A stretch of 64,000 bases of DNA, taken from Amanita rubescens. Its lineage: Eukaryota; Basidiomycota; Agaricomycetes; Agaricales; Amanitaceae. The DNA lies in NCBI GenBank assembly GCA_015039365.1, contig WION01000175.1:46738-110737 (forward strand). The letters run 5' to 3'. Position numbers and translations under genes: made by a program. How positions within the stretch are numbered: position 1 is the stretch's first letter; every line of letters begins with the position of its first letter. The notes under the pieces were generated by a model. It was not told the DNA's origin and made no database searches. It was given only the letters and a program-made list of their open reading frames with translations. This document shows positions 23,998 to 34,930 of the stretch, in pieces.

Positions 23998-25068
23998 CTA
24001 CTCGGAAGCCATTTCGAGCTTAATCTTTGCAATAGCCTCTGCAGGGTTGAGTCCCTTGGGGCACGTACGAGAGCCTAAAAACCAAATGAGACCCCAAACT
24101 TGCATGAGAGGAAAAGATACTCACAATTGAAAATGGTATGACACCTATACAGGCTCATCTCGTTCTGCAATCTTTCCTTCCTCTCTGCGCCATTTGCATC
24201 CCGCGAATCAGCAATCCAGCGATACGCCTGCATAAGGGTGGCAGGTCCGAGATATGCATCTTGATTCCACCAATAAGAAGGGCACGACGTCGAACAGCAT
24301 GCGCAGAGGATGCATTCGTACATGCCGTCCAGTTTCTTTCGGTCTTCAATAGACTGATGGAATTCTGCCCATAAACTGGGTTATACAAAGTGTAAAAAAC
24401 ATTGATATGAGAACTACGTGCCTTTCTCTGGAGGGTTATCGTTCTGAAGCCAAGGTTGTATTGACTTGTATTGCTTGTAGAAGAGGGTCATGTCAGGAAC
24501 GAGGTCCTTGACGATATACACTATAATAGCAACATTCAACGCGAGTATGAGGCGAAACAAGAAAATACAATTCACTGTGTGGGAGAGGATAAATCTTGCT
24601 ATCCTTGCTTGGATTACGGTCAATCCTGCACAAGCAAGCCAATGTGTTCTGCCCATCAATGTTCATTGCGCACGAGCCGCAAATACCCTCTCTGCAAGAA
24701 CGACGGAAAGTAAGGGTAGGGTCAACCTCGTTCTTGATCTTGATTAGGGCATCTAGGACCTGTTCAAATCCGGTTCAGCTTGGCCGGGAGTTCTCAGCCA
24801 GTGAAACATACCATAGGGCCTGTCTGGTTGAGGTCAATATTGTATGACTCGAGATGCGGTTTCTTTGCAGGGTCGTCAGGATTCTACAATCCAACGTCGT
24901 CAGACTCTGTTTTTCTCCTATAACGAAAGGGCGCACCCAACGGTATATCTTGAACTCCTTCATCAAGACTGGTTTCTCTGTTGGTACCGCCTGCGCTGCA
25001 CGCGAGGTCGAGGAGAACGTACGCACGAAGTTGCAGCGTACGGCTGGCAGAGACTTTGGCAACAACAT
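23998..25068 (-). CDS. SDH2: Succinate dehydrogenase iron-sulphur subunit, mitochondrial
   Basis: Six exons on the minus strand: 24937-25068, 24812-24883, 24576-24759, 24418-24520, 24125-24375, 23998-24074; 272 aa, normal for the family. The N terminus [20 protein letters not shown] is a mitochondrial presequence, then KEFKIYRW. Iron-sulphur ligands are in place: [16 protein letters not shown]...LAC (2Fe-2S), [12 protein letters not shown] (4Fe-4S) and [17 protein letters not shown] (3Fe-4S and C-terminal cluster). The protein passes electrons from SdhA/FAD to ubiquinone in complex II. The exon 4/5 junction is the least certain: GTAGTT donor with CCCAG acceptor (42 nt, adding TLWA), or a GC donor 6 nt upstream. 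The gene shares a 101-bp promoter with the divergent gene at 25170. Confidence 0.93.
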
Positions 25069-25169
25069 GGTTGGATGGACGGAGAGCGGGAGCCGGGAAG
25101 TTGTCGCGCGTGTGATTTCGGAAACTCCCTTCAGCCAATCAAATTCGTCCATTTGGTGAGCACCAAGTT
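25069..25169. promoter_or_regulatory. Bidirectional promoter between SDH2 and a predicted mitochondrial protein
   Basis: Only 101 bp separate the two start codons, which point away from each other. Both products carry mitochondrial presequences, which suggests coordinated expression. No clear TATA box is visible. Confidence 0.5.
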
Positions 25170-26161
25170 ATGTTTCTCGCTCGCTGTCTCCAACGACGAG
25201 CACCCTGTTTGACGCGGCGTTTGCTAAGGACTTCGTCATATTATGGCTTTAAAAAGGCAATTTCACGTCCAGCTTTGAATACCAAGTTCAAGTTTGTGTT
25301 TCACCGTTTCTCTTTTACAACCCGTCTTACAGTATAAAAAACAGTGCACGACTTTCCTCTACATTATCTGCCGCGGATAGGCTCGCAGGAGAAGGTATAG
25401 AGACAGACCTCGTGCGTATCCCATCCCGTTCCAAGTAACCTATCTGAATTAGCCGCAAGGACAAAGCGCAAATCGAAGACATTGTCAAAAACGCAAAATC
25501 AGCATGGCCTCCCCCTCCAAGCATTCCGAGCGGCGGATGGAGCAGCGAATGGGAACACTGGCCCTACCTCCTGACTTTCTACTGGTCCTCGCCCTACTTC
25601 TTAATGCTTCCCCAAATCGAGATGATCGCAAACATACTATACAACCTCCGTGGCGAAACTCGACCTCTTCTCTTCTCAAACTCGCGGAACCAGTTTGTTT
25701 TTACGCTCTTCCAGGAGCCTACACGTTTTTTCCTCTACGACGTGAACAAACAATTCTTGGCCGAATTCGATAATGTGACAAGCGAAGAAGAGCTTGTCCT
25801 GAAGATGGACGAAGATCCGGAGGTACTGCCGCTTACGATTCTCTCTCCGAATCCCGAAGGAGAGAGTGCTATACGGCGGATTCTGGATAGGGACGAGACG
25901 GTGATTCCTGTCCTCGCTGAAAACTTTTTGGATTATACGCCTCAGGCTACCGAGCCGTCGCAGGAAAATCTATCGGGGAGTCCATTCGCCACGGAAGAAG
26001 ATGAGGATGAATTTCGGGATTTGATATTGGAGAAGGTGGATGAAGCGTTGAAAGATGGGAAGACAGAGCTTACTGAAGAGGAACAGTGGAAAATTATTGA
26101 AGAGGTCACAAAAGAATTGGGCAGAAGAAGCGGTGGGTCGGGGAAAGATGAAACAGGGTGA
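25170..26161 (+). CDS. Predicted mitochondrial membrane protein, unknown family
   Basis: Three exons: 25170-25291, 25333-25411, 25460-26161; 300 aa. The start MFLARCLQRRAPCLTRRLLR opens a strong Arg-rich mitochondrial targeting sequence. Exon 3 holds a hydrophobic span (WPYLLTFYWSSPYFLMLPQI), then a folded-looking domain (FTLFQEPTRFFLYDVNKQFL) and an acidic, charged C terminus (LTEEEQWKIIEEVTKEL). The second intron uses GTGCGT with a CAAG acceptor; an 18-nt intron GTAACC..TTAG would also keep frame but is too short to be likely. It diverges from SDH2, so a respiratory-chain or inner-membrane role is a reasonable guess. Its last 50 codons were partly copied by the tandem duplication just downstream. 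Confidence 0.65.
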
Positions 26162-26696
26162 GGTTATGGTCTTCGGCTGCTACAGTATACCGCGAGGTAG
26201 ACACTTTCTGTCCTGACAGGAGACAATCTATCGATAATGTTATGATGGCCATTCGGGACGCGAGCGAAATAGGCTCACCTCGTGCAATTCTGACCCTCGG
26301 CGTCCTTTGTTAATCAGGCTGGCTGGCATGACAACTGGCCGATTGAATACCGGTCGCGGCACTTCATCCCCTCTTCCATATGGCGAACTTGACTACACGG
26401 TGGACTTTTCTACACAAAGCAAGGAATGCGCCTCTGTTCGATACGCACCAAGCAATACATCGGGGGAGCCAGCAATTGCTGAAACCTGGTGCCATTGATG
26501 TGATATCATTTGATCTTGATAACGTTGGTTGGCAGTGGTTGGTACGCAACGTCCCGCTCGATCAAAACGTATAAATCAGCGTCATTCCCTAGCACACACC
26601 CCGAGCTAGACTCCATGCTTTTCTGGTGCGTAAATCAACCCACGTCCCACTCTCAACTAACCGCCAGTTCATTACTTAAGGACATATACGCAGATC

Positions 26697-27314
26697 ATGT
26701 TGTTATTGCATGCATTGCTCTTTTTATTTTTTGGCACTTGGGCGGCCGCACTACCAGTTCCTGGTCTTCCTTTATACAGGAAGCCGCGTCCAGCAACCAG
26801 AAATGAACCCGATCATAACATACACTGGAATGTACCCCGCAATGCAGTAGGTTTCTGGCGGCGCGACGCCGAAGAAACCAAAGTAGGCTGAGTACTTGCT
26901 TTTGAAATACTGTATCCCACTCACGTTACACAGAAATTTATTGAAGAGGGGCACGATTTTTCCGATATTTTTTATGTAACTCTACTAGACAACACACCGG
27001 ACATACAGCTTTGGAGCCTCCGGCCCCAGGATGAGCCCAGGGAGCCGTCGGATGCGCCCATGGTATTGGATGGCAATCTAGACGACAGGGAGAACTTGGA
27101 GCAACTTGGCAAAAAATGGTTTCCCCTTCCAGCGGTCAGTGGCCTAGTACTGTCCTTTGAAGGGCATCTGACGTGTACCGGCGAAAATTTACAGCATCTT
27201 GTCCCCCATGGATATCCTCGATCTGCGACCGTTAATCCCGACCTGGTGGCTCACATTAAAATAAAGGATTGGAAGGAACTCACGATTGAGGTCAAACCTG
27301 AGAGGAGGAGGTAG
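26697..27314 (+). CDS. Small secreted protein, duplicate copy 1
   Basis: Exons 26697-26882 and 26934-27314 with a 51-nt intron; 188 aa. A signal peptide (LHALLFLFFGTWAAALPVPG) is followed by a mature part with no cysteine pattern. The second exon carries WFPLPAVSGLVLSFEGHLTC and HGYPRSATVNPDLVAHIKI. Copy 2 at 28384 is near-identical in the last ~75 residues and more different around residues 25-45 and 100-110. No family recognised; probably secreted. Confidence 0.7.
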
Positions 27315-28383
27315 GATACAGGAATTGTCTGCAAAACGGTAAGTTTCTGTTCCATATCGGTTTCTGGTCTTATGGAGTGAGATGCGCGTATTCCAGACCG
27401 CTGGGGGTAGCTGGTTGAATCGCAGGCGCAGGAATGGATATCAAATCCAGAACCATCCCCAACCCGCCGTACGCTTGTGGTATCCTCGCCTTGCTACCTT
27501 GAATTCATAATCGAGGCCGTTTCATCACGTCCCATTTCGCAATTGAATCCTATGTTTGAGTTTGAATCAATCGAGAAGATGTAACGTCTAAAGCGCGAAA
27601 TCTGCACGGCCTGCCTGTCTCAGCATGACAAGTGGCAGACAGCAGAAATTGGGAATGCTGGGCCTGACCTCGCCCCACCTTTTGTTAGCTGCACCGCATA
27701 GTCTATTTTTCGAGCTTTGTCGAGACTCGAGCTTGAAGTCCGAGGATTCATCAACTATGACCAATGACCCTCTTTCCCTAGTCGATATAGAGCGTTGAAA
27801 GATGGGAAGACAGAGCTTACTGAAGAGGAACAGTGGAAATTCACAAGGTAGACACTTTCTGTCCTGGCAGTCAATCTATCGATAATGTTATGATGGTCAT
27901 TTGGGACGCGAGCGAAATAGGCTCATGATCACCTGGTGCAACTCTGACCCCTTCTGACCCTTTGTTAATCAGGCTGGCTGGCATGACAACTGGCCGATTG
28001 AATGCCGGTCGCAGCATCTCATCTCCTCTTCCATATGGCTAACTTGACTACATGGTGGACTTTTCTATACAAAGCGAGGAATGCACCTCTGTTCGATATG
28101 CGCCCCTGTTCGATACGCACCAAGCAATGCATCGGAGGAGCCAGCAATCGCTGAAACCTGGTATTGATTGATCAAGATGTAGTCACCTAAAGTCATCATC
28201 TGATCTTGATCAAAGTTGAAACGTTGGTTGGCACGCAACGTCCCGCTTGATCAAAACGTATAAATCAGCGTCATTCCCTGGCACACACCCCGAGCTGGAC
28301 TCCATACTTTTCTAGTGCGTAAATCAACCCACGTTTCACCCTCGACTAACGGCCAGTTCATTACTTAAGGATATACGCAGATC

Positions 28384-28998
28384 ATGTTGTTATTGCATGC
28401 ATTGCTCTTCTTAGTATTTGGCACTTGGGCAGCCGCACTACCAGTTCCTGGTCTTCCTTCATCGGGGAAGCCGCGTCCAGCAACCAAATGGAAACCCTAT
28501 ACTAACATAAACTGGAATATACCCCGCAGTGCAGTAGGTTTCTGGCGGCGCGACCCCGAAGAAACCAAAGTAAGCTGAGTACTTGCTTTTGAAATACTGT
28601 ATCCCACTCACGTTACACAGAAGTTTATTGAAGAGGGGCGCCATTTTTCCGATATTTTCTATGTAACTCTGGACAATGGACCGGAGATACAGCTTTGGAG
28701 CCTCCGGCCCCAGGATGCGCCCAGGGCGCCTTCGGACGCGCCCATGGAATTGGAAGAAAATCTATACGGTGACAAGGAGGACTTGAAGCACCTTGGCAAA
28801 AAATGGTTTCCCCTTCCAGCGGTCAGTGGCCTAGTACTGTCCTTTGAAGGGCATCTGACGTGTACCGGCGAAAATTTACAGCATCTTGTCCCCCATGGAT
28901 ATCCTCGATCTGCGACCGTTAATCCCGACCTGGTGGCTCACATTAAAATAAAGGATTGGAAGGAACTCACGATTGAGGTCAAACCTGAGAAGAGGTAG
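28384..28998 (+). CDS. Small secreted protein, duplicate copy 2
   Basis: Exons 28384-28569 and 28621-28998, same intron position and length as copy 1; 187 aa. Same signal peptide apart from LFLVFGTW. Differences cluster in the early mature region (SSGKPRPATKWKPYTNINWN against YRKPRPATRNEPDHNIHWN) and in the acidic stretch before KKWFPLP, while the C-terminal block is unchanged. Intact splice sites suggest both copies are functional. Confidence 0.7.
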
Positions 28999-29447
28999 GA
29001 TACAGGAATTGTCTGCAAAACGGTAAGTTTCTGTTCCATATCGGTTTCTGGTCTTATGGAGTGAGATGCGCGTATTCCAGACCGCTGGGGGTAGCTAGTT
29101 GAATCGCAGGCGCAGGAATGGATATCAAATCCAGAACCATCCCCAACCCGCCGTACGCTTGTGGTATCCTCGCCTTGCTACCTTGAATTCATAATCGAGG
29201 CCGTTTCATCACGTCCCATTTCGCAATTGAATCCTATGTTTGAGTTTGAATCAATCGAGAAGATGTAACGTCTAAAGCGCGAAATCTGCACGGCCTGCCC
29301 GTCTCAGCAGAAATTGGGAATGCTGGGCCTGGCCTGGCCCCACATTTTGTTAGCTGTATCGCATAGTCTATTTTTCGAGCTTTGTCGAGCTTGAAGCCCG
29401 AGGATTCATCAACTATGACCAATGTTCCTCTTTCCCTAGTCGATATA

Positions 29448-31284
29448 TTGCGGGGTATGCAGCTGCGCATTGAGGAAAACAATAATTATATTGTCATTAA
29501 CGGATGTTCGTTACAATGACCTGCATCTATCAGAATAGCGATATATCTTCCTCCCATAAATGCCCATGCAGAGAACATGATCTTCTCCCATTTCGATGCT
29601 GAGGTGGCATTCTCGCTCTCCCGATACCCAGCGGAGATATATTTCTGTAAAATACCTGAGACAGTTAAAGGATTATCGGAGTGTATTACACCACTAACCA
29701 ACGGAACTGGTTGCCGACGAAAAGGGCTGCATTCTCCTTAGCGTCTAAGACGAGATGATCTTTGTCTCCGTCGGATGTTCAGGTTTCGCATTTGGACCCT
29801 TAGCTAACGATTCCAATCGATCAAGCGTCAATTATCGTAAATCCGCAGAACATCCTGTGACGTGAATGAGATACATGGAACTTGGGATAAGAGTAGGTGT
29901 CCCACTAATCTTTGTGCCGGGAACCGTAGTCGGAAGGGCTTATCGGTGTAACTTGAAAGGCATATGGACTGGAGTCGCGATCATAGAAATGCCGAATAAG
30001 ATGAAAAGAAGGTGTGCAAGAACTTGAACATGATTGATGCATACAACGTCAGTTAGTTGAAACCGGAGTCGAAACGGGTTATCGAAATGCTCACGATTGC
30101 ACACCTACGTGTACTTCAACTTTGATGATGATCATGACGGTGGTACTGCATGTAGCTACTATGCTGACTCGTGCGAGCGGCTACTAGAACGTTGGCATTG
30201 ATGACCTGAACCGGAGGTAGGAGGTGAAGTCGTTGAGGCGCACTGAACGGTAACCTGAGTCTGTGATATGGCCATAGTGGGAGCATATCGAGTCGCTCTC
30301 TCTGCGCATTTCGGGTTCTAGGTCGTTCCCACGGTAGCTTGGCGTTGCCCTCAATGTCCATCCAGGACGCTCCAGCCGACGTCTCGTGGAGGTATTGCCG
30401 TCGCTGACCACTACTGACTCACAATAGCAGATAGGTATCGTCGTGATCAAAATTTTCTATCTATTGCTCGCGACGCGGGTAGTAACGCTCGTACCCATAC
30501 TTGACAGAAAGCGCTGGGGTGGGAGTGAGGGTTTGACGTGGGAGAGATAACAGTTGGATTGGACCCGGTACTAGTGCTTTGTCAGATCTAATTGCTTCCG
30601 AGCTGAATTCAACGGTCAGGATTCCTGATAACCAAAAGGTAATTACCGCAGCAGGTGCAATAAAGGATCCAGCGCCAGCGCCAGGCCCTCCCCCCCACAA
30701 GACGGATTTTTGGAGAGGTCGATGCTTTACGTGCATTTGCTACTAGGCTTTCCGAGGCAAGTCCGAACAGATTATATTATAAATACAAAAAATCATGAGC
30801 CCCGGACACTTCCTGCCGTGCGCAGCGGACCATTACACCCATCAACTCAACCAATCACTCCCTGAAAGCGCTCGCCTGCGAAACTTCAACACCGACATTC
30901 TGCCAGCGGTGGTCGATGTATTCTGAGACTTACCTTCCAACGCCGTTGTTAAGATGGTACCCCATCCCTCTGTCCACCGTGCTTACCTGTCCTCTAGGTT
31001 AAAGTATGCTAGATGCTGGGTTTCGGACGCAGTGCTGAAAAGCCCACTAACAGACTTGAAGTGTCATCAAGGTTTCTGCCATCCTGAAACCTATACACAC
31101 GTAAGTTCAGCTAGACCCAATCGGCGCTAAAACCTGAGGTTTCTTCAGACTCGGAAGCAATCTGGGCCAGTATATAAATCCCTTTCAATCCTCATCTCCT
31201 ACCAGTCGTCCTGTTCTCCCAACCATCCTCATCCAGCTAAGAATCCAAGACCCTTTCTTCCTCCATCTGCTCCCCCAAGTCGAA
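29448..31284. other. Region with one weak minus-strand candidate
   Basis: Minus frames at 30461-30736 (GGGPGAGAGSFIAPAAVITF, then a segment ending GYERYYPRREQ) and 30116-30361 could be exons of one gene, but no intron with matching phase was found. The rest shows no coding signal. 31150-31284 has a TATA-like cagtatataaat and is the promoter of the next gene. Confidence 0.3.
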
Positions 31285-31781
31285 ATGTTTTATATTCGTG
31301 CTATCCTCGCTGCTGTCCTGGCCGGGGCCGTCGTTGCCTCTCCCAGCACGCTGATGAAGCGTAGCCAGAAGCTCACCATGTCGTACTGCAACGGCTGCAT
31401 TCCTATCGGTACAGGCGGCGTTTCCTGCGTGAACAACTTTTATATCCACTGGGGTGACAACAATCTCGGATCATGGTATTTAGGGCCCCCTTTTTTGTAC
31501 TTCCAACTTCTGACCATACTCTCCTCATCGCTAGCAACGACGCTTCCTTCCTCTACGACAGCGGCTCGTGCTCCACTTCAGGGGCGACGATTCCGACGCC
31601 GTCTGGCAGCGGCACTTGGTCGACGTCCAACTGCGGTGCGACCACTGACCAGGTTCTGGGTACCATCAGCGCCGGTGGCAACACCTACACTTGCTACCGC
31701 GCCAACAACCAGAACTTCCAGAACGACTGCGCTGGTGAAGTATACTCTTGCTCAGACTATGCAAGCTGCTACGGCCCGTAG
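31285..31781 (+). CDS. Cysteine-rich small secreted protein with Kex2-type site
   Basis: Exons 31285-31475 and 31535-31781, 59-nt intron, 145 aa. A signal peptide (IRAILAAVLAGAVVASP) is followed by LMKR, a dibasic KR site of the type cut by Kex2, so the mature chain would begin SQKLTMSYCNGC. The mature part has ten cysteines, an even number consistent with disulphides, and is rich in Ser, Thr, Gly and Asn, ending DYASCYGP. This is the typical make-up of an apoplastic small secreted protein. No specific family is claimed. Confidence 0.75.
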
Positions 31782-33129
31782 GGCCTGGGCATATTGGGTC
31801 GTTTGTTTGTAGGCTGGAGAGTAGAAGACATTTCAGGAGGATTGTTGAAGGGTTAGGGCAAGGAATCCTTCTTTCTCGGTTGTGTTTGTATTATCTCTAG
31901 AATGCCTTTGCCTTTTGCTTCATCTGCGCCCAGTCGTGAACATCTTCCCCGTGTTAGTGCCCGCAGCCCTACGTAAAACCACCTCAGCATCAAGCCGAGC
32001 ATGGTATGCGATGTTCACACACGAGCGGTGGTGGCATCAAGCGTTTCAAAGTTCAAAACATTCTCGGTCGGATCACGATTCCATAACCAGCAGAATATTA
32101 TAAAAATCTTGACCAAGTCACTGACTTTCATTTGGATTCATACTGTAGAGTCAATGATTAAGTCATGCAAAGGGGATCATTCTTGATATCGCCGTCTGTC
32201 CTCAGCTGCAAATGACATAAAACAGAAAGCCAGTTATCATCACTATTCCGCATTTAGACTCAGACATACCCAGTGATACAATACCTCTACGAGGCATCAT
32301 CATCATGAGCACTGGGCCTTCGTACGAGATGCGATTTCCCTGGTCATCGACCCGCAAGTGTACACCAGAAACATCCAGTCTTATTGCTAGATACACAGTA
32401 ATTGAGACGAACACCGAAATAATCAAACTCCGGGCTGAAAGCGAACGGGAGGAAGCGTTCAAAGTACTCCTGGCGTCGATAACGGAGTTCAAGTGCGGCA
32501 TATCGGCCAAGAGTGCTGCCAAGTATAACGTCGTCGAAACTAGCTTCAAGAAAGCAAGGCAGGAAATTGCGGAAAAGGAAACGCTGTTCGTTTTTTATTA
32601 TTGACACCGTGCTCCAATACCAGTGACTACTGACTATAAACGCTCAGATTGAAACAGAAAAGTGTGCAATTCAATGTGCGTCACTGTGTGCAGTATATTT
32701 GTGGTGCTGGTTGGAAGAACGATTTGAGGTGCAGGGTACTACGCTACGGCTCGCAAAAGAACAACTTTGTGATGATTTCTAGGTACAGTTGGCGTTGTTA
32801 GGACTTCTTTTCATTCAGTGACCGGGGTTGATCAGGAACGATTGCAAACAGCTGAGCGTGACCAGAGCGTGAGAGTCGTAGGGCGCATGCATACGGCAAA
32901 GATATCAGTGATAGCCTGACATCACGTTTTGCTTCGATTAACATAATACGGTTTCTCACTTGCGCGCCCACCAACAAGCTGTTCTCCACCGTGTCCACGC
33001 GACCATCTTGTAACTCACTCTCTCGACCCTTCCAGAACACTTCCACCGCATCGGTTCCGCCACAGCTTCTCCTTACCGCAACCTCGCACCCGACCTTGCA
33101 AATGCCTCCCCTTGCCGTCTTTTTTTTTA
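31782..33129. other. Region with ambiguous sense/antisense frames
   Basis: At 32305-32604 a plus frame reads as charged and helical (SEREEAFKVLLASITEFKCG). The antisense frame 32202-32549 also has a good intron (GTATGTCTGAG..TTTGCAG) and a hydrophobic stretch SARSLIISVFVSITVYLAI. Only one can be real and I cannot decide. The remaining sequence shows nothing. Confidence 0.3.
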
Positions 33130-34930
33130 CGTTACTTAAGGTGGATCTCCTTCCCGTATCGTCCCCTTACTGCTCAAGCTGGCGTATGATAATCGCGACC
33201 AAGGGCTGGAATTACGTCGAAAAGTGGGCAAACTGCACAGCTCGCGGTCAGAAGACCAGTCAGATCGTTGGTCCGCGCCACGCAAAGTACTGTTGGCCTT
33301 GGGCGAGATGACGTCTGACGATAGCGACATCGCTAGGTCGTTATCGTCTGGTTCAAAGGACATGGACAATCGAATACAGAAACTTGCCTCGCGTGCTGGA
33401 AGAGGCTAGGAAGGATCCCGAATCCGTCATTGTTCAAGATCCGTGATTCTCTCAACTAGATTGGAGCCCAAAGAAAAAGACAAAACGGAAAGTGCAGAAA
33501 GCGCCCTCCATTAATGGTACTGGGACTTGAAAAAAGGTTTACCTCCCGGTACGATCAATCTCGGAACCGAATTGCACAGAGTTGGTGTGGAGAGACAACC
33601 TTTTATTTCATTCGAGAGAACAAGCGTTCCTTCTTCCGTCTCGGAAACTTCCAAGCACGGATCATCTGACATTCTCCAACCCTCCCGATTCGAGTTTGCG
33701 TTCCGTGAAAAAGCCAACGTGGGTTCTCTGCTCAGCAAAATGTTCGTCAAGTATGTGGTGGATGGGATGCTGACAAGTCCGGGTGGAGAGGCGAAAGAGG
33801 CCCTCGAATGGAACGCAGTTTGCAGTTATTGGATGAGCTCGAGAGATCGGATTATGAACCAGATGGAGGGCGGCGGGCGGAAATTGTGTTTCGAGGATAA
33901 GGACAAGTGGGGCATAATCCTCCCTCAAGTCATTACCATGGGTACCGTCACCCGCAGTGCGATTGAAAAGGCTTGGTTGAAAGCTTCCAATGCGAAAAAG
34001 AACCGCGTCGGGTCAGGATGGTCCGTGCACCACCCGGCTACGCAATCACCGGTGCCAATGTCGATTCGGAAGAGCTCGAGTTGTATGGGAGACGCGCAGT
34101 TTGGTATGCACGGTGACGGCATTGGGGTGGATGGATGACGCTCGAAGGGGCGAAAAGCGCTGGGACGGACTTGCATTCGAAAACGGCAAAGATCCTCGGC
34201 TTGTCCCCGGCCACGCTCAACTATTAGAGGTTTTATGGGGCCGGGATGAAATATCATGGCGTTCTGCTCCTCCAAGCCAACGCCGGGATGTCCATATCGG
34301 AAGCTCAAAAACTCGCCGAAAATCTGTACGCTTCCACAAAGGGCTGCAATACTCATCAATCCGACATGTTTGATCGAAAGTTTTGGTTTGGAGGACCGAG
34401 AGCTTCGTGTTCAACAAGCTCGAACAGATTACGAATTCAGAAAAGCCTAGGACGCCTGCGTTGGGATGCGGCGTGATGTACGCGTTGAGCAAGGAGAACC
34501 TCCCGAACGAACTCGGATTGGATTATATACGTTCGAGAATCGACTTCCAATTCTCCGGTGTGGATTACCTCGACATCCTTCAAGCGGTACCATATCCGGG
34601 CGTGATACCTCATCTCTGTGCACGATGAATTGCGGTACCTCCAAGGAAGAAGACAAGTAACGCGCCGTGCAGGGACGAGAGCAAGTGACTGCTTACAATG
34701 CTCGCGTATATGCTCGATACGCGGTATGAACGATTTACACATTTTCTTCGGCAGTGGATGTGGATAAGTGTTTGAGGGAGGAAGTGGATACGGGATGTGT
34801 GGTGCCTATCAGACGGTGCCAATTCCTCCTGGAGAGTCTCAACATCAAGGGTTGTGTTGGAAAAAGCGAGAGGAAGTTTTGGGGATGAACACGGAACTGA
34901 GTGTGTCGGTGATTCATTGACCAAGACCGC
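33130..34930 (+). pseudogene. MIP1: Decayed copy of mitochondrial DNA polymerase gamma (MIP1)
   Basis: Family-A polymerase segments of Mip1/POLG appear in order but in different frames and with stops: KKGLPPGTINL (33530), LEWNAVCSYWMSSRDRIMNQ (33810; motif YWxSxRDRIMNQ), ILPQVITMGTVTRSAIEKAW (33920), SNAKKNRVGS, GDAQFGMHG (34090), LLLQANAGMSISEAQKLAEN (34265), KFWFGG, TESFVFNKLEQIT, PALGCGVMYALSKENLPNE (34450), SVHDELRYL-like sequence (34615) and a C-terminal ARGSFG (34870). At least several single-base shifts and in-frame stops separate them, and the 5' exonuclease part is missing or unrecognisable. An essential gene cannot be in this state, so a working copy must exist elsewhere. Confidence 0.8.

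Larger units (their letters stand above)
26044..29447. repeat. Tandem duplication of a ~1.7 kb unit
   Basis: Unit 1 runs from about 26044 to 27786 and unit 2 from about 27793 to 29447. Unit 2 starts with a copy of gcgttgaaagatgggaagac, which belongs to the coding 3' end of the neighbouring gene (26044 on), and both units end at tcgatata. Near-identical blocks cover the secreted-protein gene and ~450 bp of its 3' flank. Small indels (Met-Val stretch, intergenic gaps) show the copies have begun to diverge. The intergenic part 26162-26696 holds no other gene. Confidence 0.85.
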
